A stretch of DNA of 42,632 bases, from the NCBI GenBank assembly GCA_005778225.1, contig SXPC01000226.1, positions 1-42,632 on the forward strand, read 5' to 3'. The position numbers and the translations under genes were made by a program. The stretch comes from Planctomyces sp. (GTDB lineage: Bacteria > Planctomycetota > Planctomycetia > Planctomycetales > Planctomycetaceae). The notes under the pieces were generated by a model. The model did no database searches. It saw nothing but the letters and a program-made list of their open reading frames with translations, and was not told the DNA's origin. Below, in pieces: positions 26,201-34,633 of this stretch. Positions within the stretch are counted from its first letter, which is position 1, and every line of letters begins with the position of its first letter.

Positions 26201-27520
26201 ATGGCCGATAGAGCAGTTGTCTTCATTTCGATTCCCGGACTCCGGCAAAAAGATCTCCTCAACATGCCGAACCTCCTGGCGATTGCCTCGCGAGGCGACA
26301 GCGCCCCACTGATTCCGACATTTCCTGCCCTGACGTGTCCTGCTCAAGTCACGATGACAACGGGCGTCGCTCCCGCAGAACATGGTGCGATCGCCAATGG
26401 TTATTACGATCGACAGAAGCATCAGCTCGAGATGTGGACCGCCTGGAACTCCATCATCGATCGCCCGCAAATCTGGGAAGTCCTGCAGCAGAAAGACCCG
26501 TCGATCAAGACCGCGGTCTGGTTTCCCATGCTCTCCAAAGGTGCCAAAGCGGATTACATCTGCACCCCTGCCCCGATCCATAATCCCGATGGCTCCGAGT
26601 CACTGTGGTGCTACACCGAGCCGAGCGAACTTTACGGCGAATTGAAAGATGGTCTGGGCGACTTCCCGCTCATGAACTTCTGGGGCCCGATGGCCGACAT
26701 CAAATCCAGCGAGTGGATCGTCGATTCTGTCATTCATACGATGAGAAAGTATCAGCCTCGTTTCTACTACATTTATCTGCCCCATCTCGATTACACCGCT
26801 CAGAAGTTCGGGCCCAATTCCCCCGAGGCGCTTCAGGCAGCTCACGACCTCGACGACGTCATCGGCAAGCTGTATCCAGAATTCGAAGACACTCTCCCTT
26901 ACGACATCGACTGGCTGATCGCCGGCGAATACGCCATCACCGACGTTGATCACGTCTCTTATCCCAACCGTGTCCTGCGTGAAGCAGGGCTGCTAAGGGT
27001 CTCGAAAACCGGCGATCACGAAGATCTTGATTTCGCCCACTCCCAAGCCTGGGCCTTGGCGGATCACCAGATCGCTCACATTTATCTGTCGGATAAATCG
27101 TTGACTGAAAAAGTCGTTGAACTCTTTAAAGACAAGCCAGGAATCGATCAGGTTCTCGTTGGCGAGCAACTCAAAGACGTCGGAATTGACCACCCCAACT
27201 CGGGCGACATCGTCCTCGTCGCCACGCCGAACAGCTGGTTCGCTTACTATTTCTGGAACGACGACGCAGCCGCTCCCAGCTATGCCCACACGGTCGATAT
27301 CCACCGTAAGCCAGGATACGACCCTGTCGAACTGTTCCTCGACACCCAAAGCAAGTCGATTCCGCTCGACGCGACTCTGGTCAAAGGCTCTCACGGAGCC
27401 TTGATCAAACATGACTCTCAAAAGTCGCTTTTCATCTCCACCTGCATTCGTAAGATCTCCAAAGCCTCTTACACGCAGACAGAAATGTTCGACATTATTT
27501 TGAAATCATTCGGACTTTGA
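26201..27520 (+). CDS. Nucleotide pyrophosphatase/phosphodiesterase family protein (EboF-like)
   Basis: This is a 439-residue member of the alkaline phosphatase superfamily. Thr45 in FPALTCPAQVTMTTG is the nucleophile position, followed by AEHGAIANGYY, YLPHLDYTAQKFGPNS, GEYAITDVDHVSYPNRVLRE, DHQIAHIYL and the C-terminal VDIHRKPGYDPVELF and VKGSHGAL. Compared with classical NPPs the first metal Asp (DGLR) is Pro (IPGLR) and the usual SDHGM reads EYAITDVDH. These appear to be traits of this subfamily, which includes EboF. ATG 26201 is chosen because AAGGAA stands nine bases upstream. It probably forms an operon with the TIM-barrel gene and overlaps the convergent gene by 15 bp. Its substrate is unknown. 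Confidence 0.87.
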   Translation: MADRAVVFISIPGLRQKDLLNMPNLLAIASRGDSAPLIPTFPALTCPAQVTMTTGVAPAEHGAIANGYYDRQKHQLEMWTAWNSIIDRPQIWEVLQQKDPSIKTAVWFPMLSKGAKADYICTPAPIHNPDGSESLWCYTEPSELYGELKDGLGDFPLMNFWGPMADIKSSEWIVDSVIHTMRKYQPRFYYIYLPHLDYTAQKFGPNSPEALQAAHDLDDVIGKLYPEFEDTLPYDIDWLIAGEYAITDVDHVSYPNRVLREAGLLRVSKTGDHEDLDFAHSQAWALADHQIAHIYLSDKSLTEKVVELFKDKPGIDQVLVGEQLKDVGIDHPNSGDIVLVATPNSWFAYYFWNDDAAAPSYAHTVDIHRKPGYDPVELFLDTQSKSIPLDATLVKGSHGALIKHDSQKSLFISTCIRKISKASYTQTEMFDIILKSFGL

Positions 27521-29134
27521 TTCAGTCGAATCAACGCGTCCGCTAAGCGCCATGCGGACACGCGTCGGTTCATCATCTGTCGTCAACTGAATCTCTGCAA
27601 AGATATCCAGCAACGAAAGAAGAACCCGATACTCATGCGACTTCATGACGTCTTCTTTCATCCGGCTGCCCGGTTTGACAGAATCTGAACGACTGACGAG
27701 AAATGCTCTCACCAGTTTCGGGCGGAAGACCATCTCGAAATCGTGCGCTGGCTCTCTGGTATCAATTTTGGCGGCATCAAACTGGCTCATCAGCGTTGCA
27801 ACCGTGAAGGAATTGTCCGTCATCGCATAACCCGGCGTCATCCCCAGAATTGATTCCAGCCACATCCCGGTCACCTGAGTCGCACCCTCCTGGACCATCA
27901 GCTTGACCTCGGGCGTCATCTTGCGCTCGGTATAAGCTGAGACGGCCGCCATATTGACCGTCGACGTCGCCACGCGATCAATTCGCTCTTTCAGCTTCGC
28001 AGACATTTCAGGCAGGAGAACCGTCCACGTTGCATCGAGCAGATTTTGTGGACCAATTTCCTTCGTCGATGCGGTCAACGTCACCGCAAGTGACCATCTC
28101 CATGGCTGTTCCCAGGCCTTGAGTAATTCAGCGTGATCCTCACCCCAGATCATTTTCCCCAGGAGACGAAAGTTCTCCCATTCCTGGCGGTCTTTTTCTT
28201 CCACCACACGGTCAATGAGTGAGACCACATCAGCAGGACAAGTCATGCCACGAACAGACAGCATGACCGTAGGCGAACCTGTGACTGAGTGAGTCACATC
28301 CTGAGAAGTGAGAGAGTCAACGCTTTCTTGATGGCTCTTATGCAGACTGACAAGCAACGTCAGACCGGTATCCAGCGTCGCCACCATTTCCAACTGCTGA
28401 AACGACTGCAGAAACAGTTTAAAAAATTCATCATCCTGTTCGGTTGTGTCATGGCTCCATGTATCAAGGTGAATGATGGCGCGAATGTTCGGGAGATCAA
28501 ATGAACTCTTCGACCAGCTGACCGCCCGAGCAGTCTTGGAAGTGACGCCACGCTGGTGATTTTCCAGACACAACGTGATCGCATCAAGGATCGTCTGATC
28601 CGTCGCCACCACGACATACTCGTTCAGGAATCCAAAGACCGGCTGAGTCCGCTGCGAAGAGTTATGTAGCAACAGCAGCGTCTCAATCGACTTCTCACTC
28701 GCAGGACGCAGAATCATCGCTGCTTCAATCGCATTCTCAGACGTCTCTGTCGTCGAGGGACGAATCACCACCAGAAACCGCTCGGAAGCCAGTTCACTCA
28801 GGAACTCGCGCAACGGTTGCCCCGTCTCACGCTCAATTGCTCCCTTCAATCGTGAAAGGGGCCTGAACTTCTCACTCGACAGCCATTGGCGTACGACAGG
28901 AAAGCCCTTGACCTTGTGCCACAGCCCGCTCGTCTCCACATCATTCAGCAGGCCCGCAAAATCATTGACCTCAACGATCACTCCGACATCTTCTGGCACC
29001 AGTTCGATCAGATCGGGCGCCTCTTTAGCGTGCGCGGATCTCGGAACCACAGTCACGAACGCAGCGATCACAAAGACGCACGCGACGCTCAAAATTCGTG
29101 CACAGACTCGATGGGAAATTATCATTGATTTCAT
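27506..29134 (-). CDS. Secreted hypothetical protein of the ECF sigma operon
   Basis: This is a 542-residue exported protein of unknown function. A signal peptide (about residues 11-36, ending SAHA) precedes a mature protein opening LIELVPEDVGVIVEVNDFAG, a pattern seen in planctomycete secreted proteins resembling DUF3352. The remainder is alpha/beta with no catalytic motif that I can name. ATG 29134 has GGGAG nine bases upstream and starts 14 bp after the stop of the membrane regulator gene, so it is the third gene of the sigma operon. It could be the periplasmic input or an output of that sigma/anti-sigma system. Its last 15 bp overlap the convergent phosphodiesterase gene. Confidence 0.85.
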   Translation of the reverse strand: MKSMIISHRVCARILSVACVFVIAAFVTVVPRSAHAKEAPDLIELVPEDVGVIVEVNDFAGLLNDVETSGLWHKVKGFPVVRQWLSSEKFRPLSRLKGAIERETGQPLREFLSELASERFLVVIRPSTTETSENAIEAAMILRPASEKSIETLLLLHNSSQRTQPVFGFLNEYVVVATDQTILDAITLCLENHQRGVTSKTARAVSWSKSSFDLPNIRAIIHLDTWSHDTTEQDDEFFKLFLQSFQQLEMVATLDTGLTLLVSLHKSHQESVDSLTSQDVTHSVTGSPTVMLSVRGMTCPADVVSLIDRVVEEKDRQEWENFRLLGKMIWGEDHAELLKAWEQPWRWSLAVTLTASTKEIGPQNLLDATWTVLLPEMSAKLKERIDRVATSTVNMAAVSAYTERKMTPEVKLMVQEGATQVTGMWLESILGMTPGYAMTDNSFTVATLMSQFDAAKIDTREPAHDFEMVFRPKLVRAFLVSRSDSVKPGSRMKEDVMKSHEYRVLLSLLDIFAEIQLTTDDEPTRVRMALSGRVDSTESKSE

Positions 29135-29148
29135 CCTGAACAGCTCCC

Positions 29149-29820
29149 TTATGATCCCATCAGTTCCTGCCACAGACTTGGCTCTGCGGTCGTCTTTGGT
29201 TCATCAAACAATTTGCGAAACGACGCGGGAACCATCTCGTCCAGTCGCAACTCAGGAGCCGTCAGCCCACCGCCGACCGCTTCTTTCAGAATCGCTCCAC
29301 TCCCAGTGACCGACGTTTTCGTCTCGTTCATCAACGAACTCCACGACTCCCCCGCTTCCGCCAGCAGCGACGATAAATCCTCTCCGTCATTGTTCGTTCT
29401 CACAGGAGGAGTCCTCGGAGTCTCGACTTTGTTCTCGACAACAGAAACCTGATTGTTCTGCAAGTTCTGCCAAACGATAACCAGCATCACCAGGCACAGA
29501 CAAACCGCCACCGACGAGACGATCGAAAAAGCCATCCGCCGAGCGCGACGAGTCACCGTCGCTTTTTCACGATGCAACCGTTCCCAGACGATATCACCCC
29601 ATGTTTCCGACGTCTCAGGAGCGGTTGGAGTCTGCTCTTTCCACGCATCGATCGCCTGACTGAGCAGTAGCTCCTGAGACAGGCGTTGAACATGGTGCCC
29701 ATCGAGTTCCGCCTGCTGTCGCAATCGCTCGAGCGCACTCTCGTCGCGAGACGCAATCGCGTCTTCCCAGGCCTTCAAGTCGGTTTCAAGTTCCAGAAAT
29801 TCGTTTTCGTCGTTATTCAC
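29149..29820 (-). CDS. Putative membrane anti-sigma factor
   Basis: This is a 223-residue single-pass membrane protein. A cytoplasmic acidic helical N-terminus (residues 1-92, LELETDLKAWEDAIASRDES) is followed by a basic patch (RRARRM), one transmembrane helix (about 95-118, FSIVSSVAVCLCLVMLVIVW) and a periplasmic tail. No zinc-binding HxxxCxxC motif is present. The placement directly after an ECF sigma gene, with a four-base overlap (29817-29820), is the main reason to call it an anti-sigma factor. The Gly/Ala/Pro-rich tail may receive the signal from the secreted partner encoded downstream. Confidence 0.75.
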   Translation of the reverse strand: MNNDENEFLELETDLKAWEDAIASRDESALERLRQQAELDGHHVQRLSQELLLSQAIDAWKEQTPTAPETSETWGDIVWERLHREKATVTRRARRMAFSIVSSVAVCLCLVMLVIVWQNLQNNQVSVVENKVETPRTPPVRTNNDGEDLSSLLAEAGESWSSLMNETKTSVTGSGAILKEAVGGGLTAPELRLDEMVPASFRKLFDEPKTTAEPSLWQELMGS

Positions 29821-30389
29821 AAAATGTTCTCCGGCGTAATCTGCCGACGAGACAAAAGACCCATCAGTTCGTGACGGGCGCGGTACAACCAGGTCTTGAT
29901 TGTGCCCACAGGTGTATTCATAGACGCTGCAATTTCCTCGCAGCTGAGTTCCTGCAGGTAAAACAGGACAAAACAGGTTTTGTAGTTTGGTTTGAGTTCA
30001 TCGAGAGCCTTCTGAAGCTCCTCAGCCAGATCGTGACGACTGCCACGGTGGTCGGTCTGAGGGAATGTCATCGACTCCATCTCCATCATCGGCTGGGGAA
30101 CTCGGGATCGCTTCCTCAATGCCGTCTTACAACAGTTGACCGCGATCGTAGTCAGCCAGGGCTTGAAATCCCGCTCTGGATCGCAGCGATGAAGATTCCG
30201 GATCGCCCGGAACAAAACCTCTTGCGCCACGTCCTCGGCATCCTGCTGATGACACAATCTCCGGTAACAAAGGCCATAAACATTTTGACGATGGCGACGC
30301 ACGAACTCAGCCACGGCTTCACGACGATGCGCAAGGCACGCCGCGATTAACCGCCTGTCGTCCCAGGCTTCCATCGCCGTTTCGCTCAT
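29817..30389 (-). CDS. ECF-type RNA polymerase sigma factor
   Basis: This is a 190-residue sigma-70 family factor. Region 2 is visible as FVRRHRQNVYGLCYRRL and DAEDVAQEVLFRAIRNL, then DFKPWLTTIAVNCCKTALRK. Region 4 is visible as LQELSCEEIAASMNTPVGTI and KTWLYRARHELM, the -35-recognising helix-turn-helix. Length and spacing are those of an ECF sigma factor without extra domains. It is the first gene of a three-gene operon with a membrane regulator and a secreted protein, and is probably autoregulated. I could not identify its target promoter sequence. Confidence 0.95.
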   Translation of the reverse strand: MSETAMEAWDDRRLIAACLAHRREAVAEFVRRHRQNVYGLCYRRLCHQQDAEDVAQEVLFRAIRNLHRCDPERDFKPWLTTIAVNCCKTALRKRSRVPQPMMEMESMTFPQTDHRGSRHDLAEELQKALDELKPNYKTCFVLFYLQELSCEEIAASMNTPVGTIKTWLYRARHELMGLLSRRQITPENIL

Positions 30390-30509
30390 ATCTCGATTAC
30401 TCGCCGACTTATCGGAAGGTTTCAGGATTCCACGACTGTCGTACTTGGAAGATGCAAATGCGAATAGTGAATGGCCAAACTTTCCAGACTCTCCATTCTA
30501 TCAACGAAA

Positions 30510-30539
30510 AAAGGACCTGATGTCAACATCAGGTCCTTT
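30510..30539 (-). terminator. Strong Rho-independent terminator of the 70-residue protein gene
   Basis: Perfect 13-bp arms AAAGGACCTGATG (30510-30522) and CATCAGGTCCTTT (30527-30539) enclose the loop TCAA. On the minus strand the stem runs into a T tract (complement of 30507-30512). It lies 24 bp after the stop of the small gene at 30563. Confidence 0.93.
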
Positions 30540-30562
30540 GCAATGGAGTCGCGGAAGCAATT

Positions 30563-30775
30563 CTAACTTCCGCTTTTTTGAACAAACTCGCGAGCCAAGG
30601 CCCGGGAAGCTTTATAAGCATGTCGGACAGCAAAAATGCGAGTCTCGATCTGCTCTTCGGTAAAGTAACGACCGACATCGCTATGTGGCAAACCTGCCAA
30701 TGCGAGTGTCAGCGGCATCAGATCAAGAAATTCTTTGTAACGTCGTTGAATGTCGGCGGTATTCTGGTCGCTCAC
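30563..30775 (-). CDS. Small conserved-looking hypothetical protein
   Basis: This is a 70-residue soluble protein of unknown function. The GTG start (30775) has GAGGA seven bases upstream, and a textbook terminator follows, so it is a real single-gene transcript. The sequence is mostly helical and charged: IQRRYKEFLDLMPLTLALAG, then YFTEEQIETRIFAVRHAYKA. It has no Cys, no membrane segment and no DNA-binding motif I can name. It is neither clearly a toxin nor an antitoxin, and no partner gene is adjacent. Confidence 0.85.
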   Translation of the reverse strand: MSDQNTADIQRRYKEFLDLMPLTLALAGLPHSDVGRYFTEEQIETRIFAVRHAYKASRALAREFVQKSGS

Positions 30776-30903
30776 CTTGATGTCCTCGAAACAGTGACCC
30801 TAAACAATGCTTCAAGTCGCTCCGAGACCGCATCGGAATCCCGATCAGTCTCATTAGAACATACAGTCATCGAAAGAAAACGTCCAGATCTGGCAAGCAA
30901 CAA

Positions 30904-31893
30904 CTAAGTAGGGCGCCGCTGAGACATCTGTTTGAGAATTTCAGTAGCCGCTTTTCTCGGATCCGTGGGAGCAGCACCACCTGCAGCAGCCGCCTTTTTC
31001 TCTGGAGGAACAGCCGCTTTCGCGCCTGTCTCTTTCGGATCTGGCAGTCGCGTTGGCATCGCCTTGCGTTCAACCACGACAGGTTCTTCTTCTTCGATCA
31101 CTGCGGGAGCCTGCGGCATTTGCTGCTGAGGTGCGCCATACGGAGGTTGAGGCATCGGCGCATATCCCTGTGGCGGATACTGCGGATACATCATCGGCGG
31201 CATGGCTGGATAGTTCGGGTATCCGCCATAGCCCATCGGCATCTGAGGATACATCGGCTGAGGTGCACCATAGGGCATTCCTGGCATCATCTGGCCGAAA
31301 CCACCATAAGCAGGCCCTGGCGGCATCATCTGTTGTGCCACTGGCATTTCGTAAGCAGTCCCCTGCTCTTCATCAACCTCTGCAGCAGGCTCTTCTTCCT
31401 CAACCATCTCTGGTTCGGGAGTCGGCGTGAAGACAGGAATAGTAACCGTCTTATTGTGGGACAGCATCGCTGTGTCTGACTCGGCAGGATGCTCGACGAG
31501 TTTTTGACCAGCGCGAGTCGACTGAAGAGGAATTTCACCAGCCGATGAGTCAGTGTCCAAAACAGTTCCCACGGGAACAGCCGCAGTAACCATCGCGCCT
31601 TTGAGGCTGACTTCAAATTCGAGTTTACCAATCCCGACCTTGTCACCCTGGTTCAGGATCACCTGTCCACGGATTCGTTCACCATTGACAATAGTGCCGT
31701 TCGTGCTGCCAAGGTCACGCAATCGAACAACGAACTCATCCACTGTAAAGACACAGTGGTGACGGCTGACCAGCTCGTTATTCGGCCGGAGATGGCAGTC
31801 TTCCCCGCGACCCACCATGAATTTACCGATCTTCAGGGGGATCGCTTTGCCCTTCTGTTTTCCAGAAGCTACCCGCAATTCCGCAGACAGCAT
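30904..31893 (-). CDS. FHA domain protein with Pro/Met/Tyr/Gly-rich region
   Basis: This is a 329-residue protein. An N-terminal FHA domain (about residues 1-95) has FMVGRGEDCHLRP, SRHH and LGSTNGTIVNGERI, so it should bind phosphothreonine peptides. An acidic linker (EMVEEEEPAAEVDEEQ) leads into a low-complexity stretch of about 90 residues rich in Pro, Met, Tyr, Gly and Gln (for example MYPQMPMGYGGYPNYP). The tail is Lys/Ala/Pro-rich and ends EILKQMSQRRPT. GGAGGA lies five bases before ATG 31893; ten more codons upstream in frame are unlikely. No kinase is adjacent. The low-complexity part could act as a flexible scaffold or drive condensation; that is inference. Confidence 0.9.
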   Translation of the reverse strand: MLSAELRVASGKQKGKAIPLKIGKFMVGRGEDCHLRPNNELVSRHHCVFTVDEFVVRLRDLGSTNGTIVNGERIRGQVILNQGDKVGIGKLEFEVSLKGAMVTAAVPVGTVLDTDSSAGEIPLQSTRAGQKLVEHPAESDTAMLSHNKTVTIPVFTPTPEPEMVEEEEPAAEVDEEQGTAYEMPVAQQMMPPGPAYGGFGQMMPGMPYGAPQPMYPQMPMGYGGYPNYPAMPPMMYPQYPPQGYAPMPQPPYGAPQQQMPQAPAVIEEEEPVVVERKAMPTRLPDPKETGAKAAVPPEKKAAAAGGAAPTDPRKAATEILKQMSQRRPT

Positions 31894-32317
31894 AGAAGTC
31901 CTCCAAGGCTGCAAACGTGACAAACCCTCGATGGTTCACACATAAGCAAGCGAGTTACTGACCTGAACTCAACAAATGGAGACAGGTTCAATGCAAAGGG
32001 CGTCGGGCAACATGCACCGCGCGCAGGCAACGAAGTAGCGCTCTATCCGGGGGATAGACAGACCGAGGCAACGACGCCACAACGGGGAATACCCCATCGG
32101 AACGCGGCTTTCGGCGCGAACTTCGATACTTTCAGCCATCCTTCGTGGAGTCGCAGAGCCCCTGCAGAGAATAAGAATTGAATACAGCGAGGGGGAGCAA
32201 ACGAAGTGAGCAGAAGAAGGAAACAGAATAGGAATAAGAACATAGAAATTATCAGTGATAGACTGACAGAAATCAAGAGGAGATAAATAGCTATCGATGT
32301 GTTCGCGGGAGAAAGAT
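31894..32317. other. Non-coding region upstream of the FHA gene
   Basis: This 424-bp stretch contains no convincing gene. It has a tight hairpin at 32042-32058 (TCTATCC-GGG-GGATAGA) inside a GC-rich block (about 32000-32170). A purine-rich AGAAG/GGAAA-containing block follows (about 32190-32290). An open frame crossing it on the minus strand (32043-32387) overlaps the lipoate ligase gene in another frame and is Leu/Phe/Ser-rich without family match. The GC-rich block has the look of a dispersed planctomycete repeat, which I cannot test here. Confidence 0.35.
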
Positions 32318-33049
32318 TCACTGTAGGGTGTACCTTTGCTGAATTTCGCGAATGCGTTCCATCATAGCGGCGCTCCATGGAATACAATGCGTATTTTTAC
32401 CTACGACATCGGAAATTTTCATCCCTAATTTTCTGAAGTATTCAATATCTTCGTGAAATGTTATCGGATAAAAATCCAGCAACCCTTGAAACTCACCAAT
32501 ACTGCCCCGCCGCAGCAAAATGCTGCCGTGCTGCAGAACGGCGCCCTTCCGCCGCCTCTGTGCACTACCGACCACTTTCTCCCCGCCAACCATCAGATCT
32601 CGTTGGTCACCACGTGCATAACAGAGAAAATTTCCCTCTTTATCACTCTCCATTTGCCCCCTGGAGGTCACAGCCATGCCATCCTGGCCCAACTGGTCCT
32701 GAATGACCCCGTGAACAGCGTCATACAGCTTAGACGGATCAAATGCGAAGTGGTGTACCGCAGGGATCACGCACGAATAGGTGATCTCCTGGTCATGAAT
32801 AATCGCCCCTCCGCCTGAGAGTCGCCGCACAACCGGAAGCGATCGCAATGGTGGAGGAACGTCTTCCAGATTCCATTTCTGGAAATGGCCCAAAGAAAGC
32901 GTGGCCTGTTCCCAGCGATAAATTCGGACAAAGGTCTTACCAGTCGTGATCGATTCTTCTAACAGAAGCTCATCGGCGGCCATATTCCAGGCCCCCGACT
33001 TCGGCTCCTCGTCCACCAGAAGAAACACATCGTCTGACAAGTCGATCAC
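32318..33049 (-). CDS. Lipoate--protein ligase A family protein (BPL_LplA_LipB fold)
   Basis: This is a 243-residue protein that attaches lipoate or octanoate to a carrier lysine. The fold signatures are EPKSGAWNMAADELLL, RIYRWEQATLSLGHFQ, VVRRLSGGGAIIHDQEITYS (substrate-binding Gly-rich motif) and LMVGGEKVVGSAQRRRKGAV, which contains the catalytic lysine. The start is GTG 33049 with an AGAGG-like site before it; TTG 33064 is an alternative. It begins 5-20 bp after the gcvPB stop on the same strand, so its natural target is very probably the GcvH protein encoded in the same cluster. Whether it uses free lipoate, or octanoyl-carrier protein as LipM does, cannot be told. Confidence 0.9.
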   Translation of the reverse strand: MIDLSDDVFLLVDEEPKSGAWNMAADELLLEESITTGKTFVRIYRWEQATLSLGHFQKWNLEDVPPPLRSLPVVRRLSGGGAIIHDQEITYSCVIPAVHHFAFDPSKLYDAVHGVIQDQLGQDGMAVTSRGQMESDKEGNFLCYARGDQRDLMVGGEKVVGSAQRRRKGAVLQHGSILLRRGSIGEFQGLLDFYPITFHEDIEYFRKLGMKISDVVGKNTHCIPWSAAMMERIREIQQRYTLQ

Positions 33050-33069
33050 AAGCCCTCTCTTCAATCAAC

Positions 33070-34536
33070 TCAGGTCCCGCATGGCGAGCAATACTGCGTC
33101 ACCGGAGTACGAGCGGCTGAGACTTCGTCCGGACGGGAAACCGTCGTGCTGTGAGGAGCCTGTTTGAGAAAGGCTGGCTCTTCGCCACAGATCGTTTCGA
33201 GGGCCGTGATGAACGCATCCATCGTCTCCTTCGATTCAGTTTCTGTTGGCTCGATCATCAACGCCTCTGGCACGACGAGCGGGAAGTAAACCGTTGGAGC
33301 ATGGAAACCATAGTCAAGCAGACGCTTAGCGACGTCCATCGCCGAGATGCCACGCTTCTTCAGCTCCGAAGCGGACGCGACGAACTCGTGCATACAATGC
33401 TTGCCGTGAGGAACCGGCAGAAACTTGGAAACCTTCGCCTTGATGTAATTGGCGTTCAAAACGGCTTGTTCAGAGACTTCACGGACACCGTCTGGTCCCA
33501 GGGTACGTAGGTAGAAATACCCACGCATCAGGATCCCGAGGTTCCCGAAGAAACTACGGACTCGCCCGATGGAATGCTCCGGGGTGCTCAAGTGATACGT
33601 TGTCTGGCCATCTTTTTCCGACTTGGTGACAATGGGACCTGGCAGGAAAGGAGCCAGGAAGTCACGAACTGCGATTGGTCCAGAACCTGGACCACCGCCG
33701 CCGTGTGGGCCGGTGAAGGTTTTGTGAACGTTGTAGTGCATCATGTCGCCGCCGAAATCGCCCGGGCGGGTCTTGCCCAGGATCGCATTCATGTTGGCCC
33801 CATCGATGTATACCAGTCCGCCGGCATCATGGATGATCTTGGCAATCTCTTCGATATTCTCTTCGAACAGTCCCAGCGTATTCGGGTTGGTGATCATGAA
33901 GACGGCTGTGTGTTCATCGACCAGGCTTTTCAGTTCTTCCAGATCAACGAGGCCTTTGACCGACTTATTGAGTTGAACGCACTGGAAACCCGCTAGTGCA
34001 GCACTGGCTGGATTCGTCCCGTGGGCACTGTTGGGGAACAGGACCTTGGTGCGTTTTTCACCCTTGGCTTTGAAGTAAGCAGACGCAGTCAGCAGGGCCG
34101 CGAATTCTCCTTGGGCACCTGCAGCTGGTTGCAGCGAAACGCCCGGCAGTCCCGCGATCTCAGCCAGGAAACTCTGCATTTCGTAGAGCATCTGCAACAT
34201 GCCCTGAATGTTTTCTTCAGGCAAGTAGGGATGCAGGTCGCCGATGCCACCTTTCTTGGCGAACTTCTCGTGACGCTTGGGGTTGTGCTTCATCGTGCAG
34301 CTGCCCAGCGGATAGAAGTGTGTATCGACCGACATATTGTACTGAGACAGGTTCACAAAGTGACGCACAACATCTGGCTCGGTCACTTCGGGAAGATCAG
34401 GAGTCTTCTCGGCGACGAGCGACTTCGGAATCGCGGAAATGGAGACTTCCGGAACATCGCAGGCAGGCAGGCGAGTTCCGCGTCGTCCCGGGTACGACAG
34501 CTCGAAAATGGGTTTGATAGCCTGAAGATTCTTCAT
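33070..34536 (-). CDS. gcvPB: Glycine dehydrogenase (decarboxylating) subunit 2
   Basis: This 488-residue subunit of the split P-protein of the glycine cleavage system decarboxylates glycine with pyridoxal phosphate and passes aminomethyl to GcvH. The PLP-lysine motif YNVHKTFTGPHGGGGPGSGP is intact, and FYPLGSCTMKHNPK, PNSAHGTNPASAAL and GLVYIDGANMNAILG are also present. The length agrees with bacterial GcvPB. The C-terminus has a short species-specific tail. It follows gcvPA after about 100 bp and precedes the lipoate ligase gene. Confidence 0.97.
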   Translation of the reverse strand: MKNLQAIKPIFELSYPGRRGTRLPACDVPEVSISAIPKSLVAEKTPDLPEVTEPDVVRHFVNLSQYNMSVDTHFYPLGSCTMKHNPKRHEKFAKKGGIGDLHPYLPEENIQGMLQMLYEMQSFLAEIAGLPGVSLQPAAGAQGEFAALLTASAYFKAKGEKRTKVLFPNSAHGTNPASAALAGFQCVQLNKSVKGLVDLEELKSLVDEHTAVFMITNPNTLGLFEENIEEIAKIIHDAGGLVYIDGANMNAILGKTRPGDFGGDMMHYNVHKTFTGPHGGGGPGSGPIAVRDFLAPFLPGPIVTKSEKDGQTTYHLSTPEHSIGRVRSFFGNLGILMRGYFYLRTLGPDGVREVSEQAVLNANYIKAKVSKFLPVPHGKHCMHEFVASASELKKRGISAMDVAKRLLDYGFHAPTVYFPLVVPEALMIEPTETESKETMDAFITALETICGEEPAFLKQAPHSTTVSRPDEVSAARTPVTQYCSPCGT

Positions 34537-34633
34537 TGTCTTATCTCTTAAAAGGCGGCCGCACTGTTTGTCAGCTCACCGGGAATCGCAGAATGGTCGG
34601 GGGAAAGAACGCGTTCGATTCGCTAACGGGAAA

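Noticed and set aside
32043-32387. 114-codon minus-strand frame between the FHA and lipoate ligase genes
   Set aside because: It overlaps the ligase gene in another frame; hydrophobic and low in information, probably derived from non-coding repeat-like DNA.
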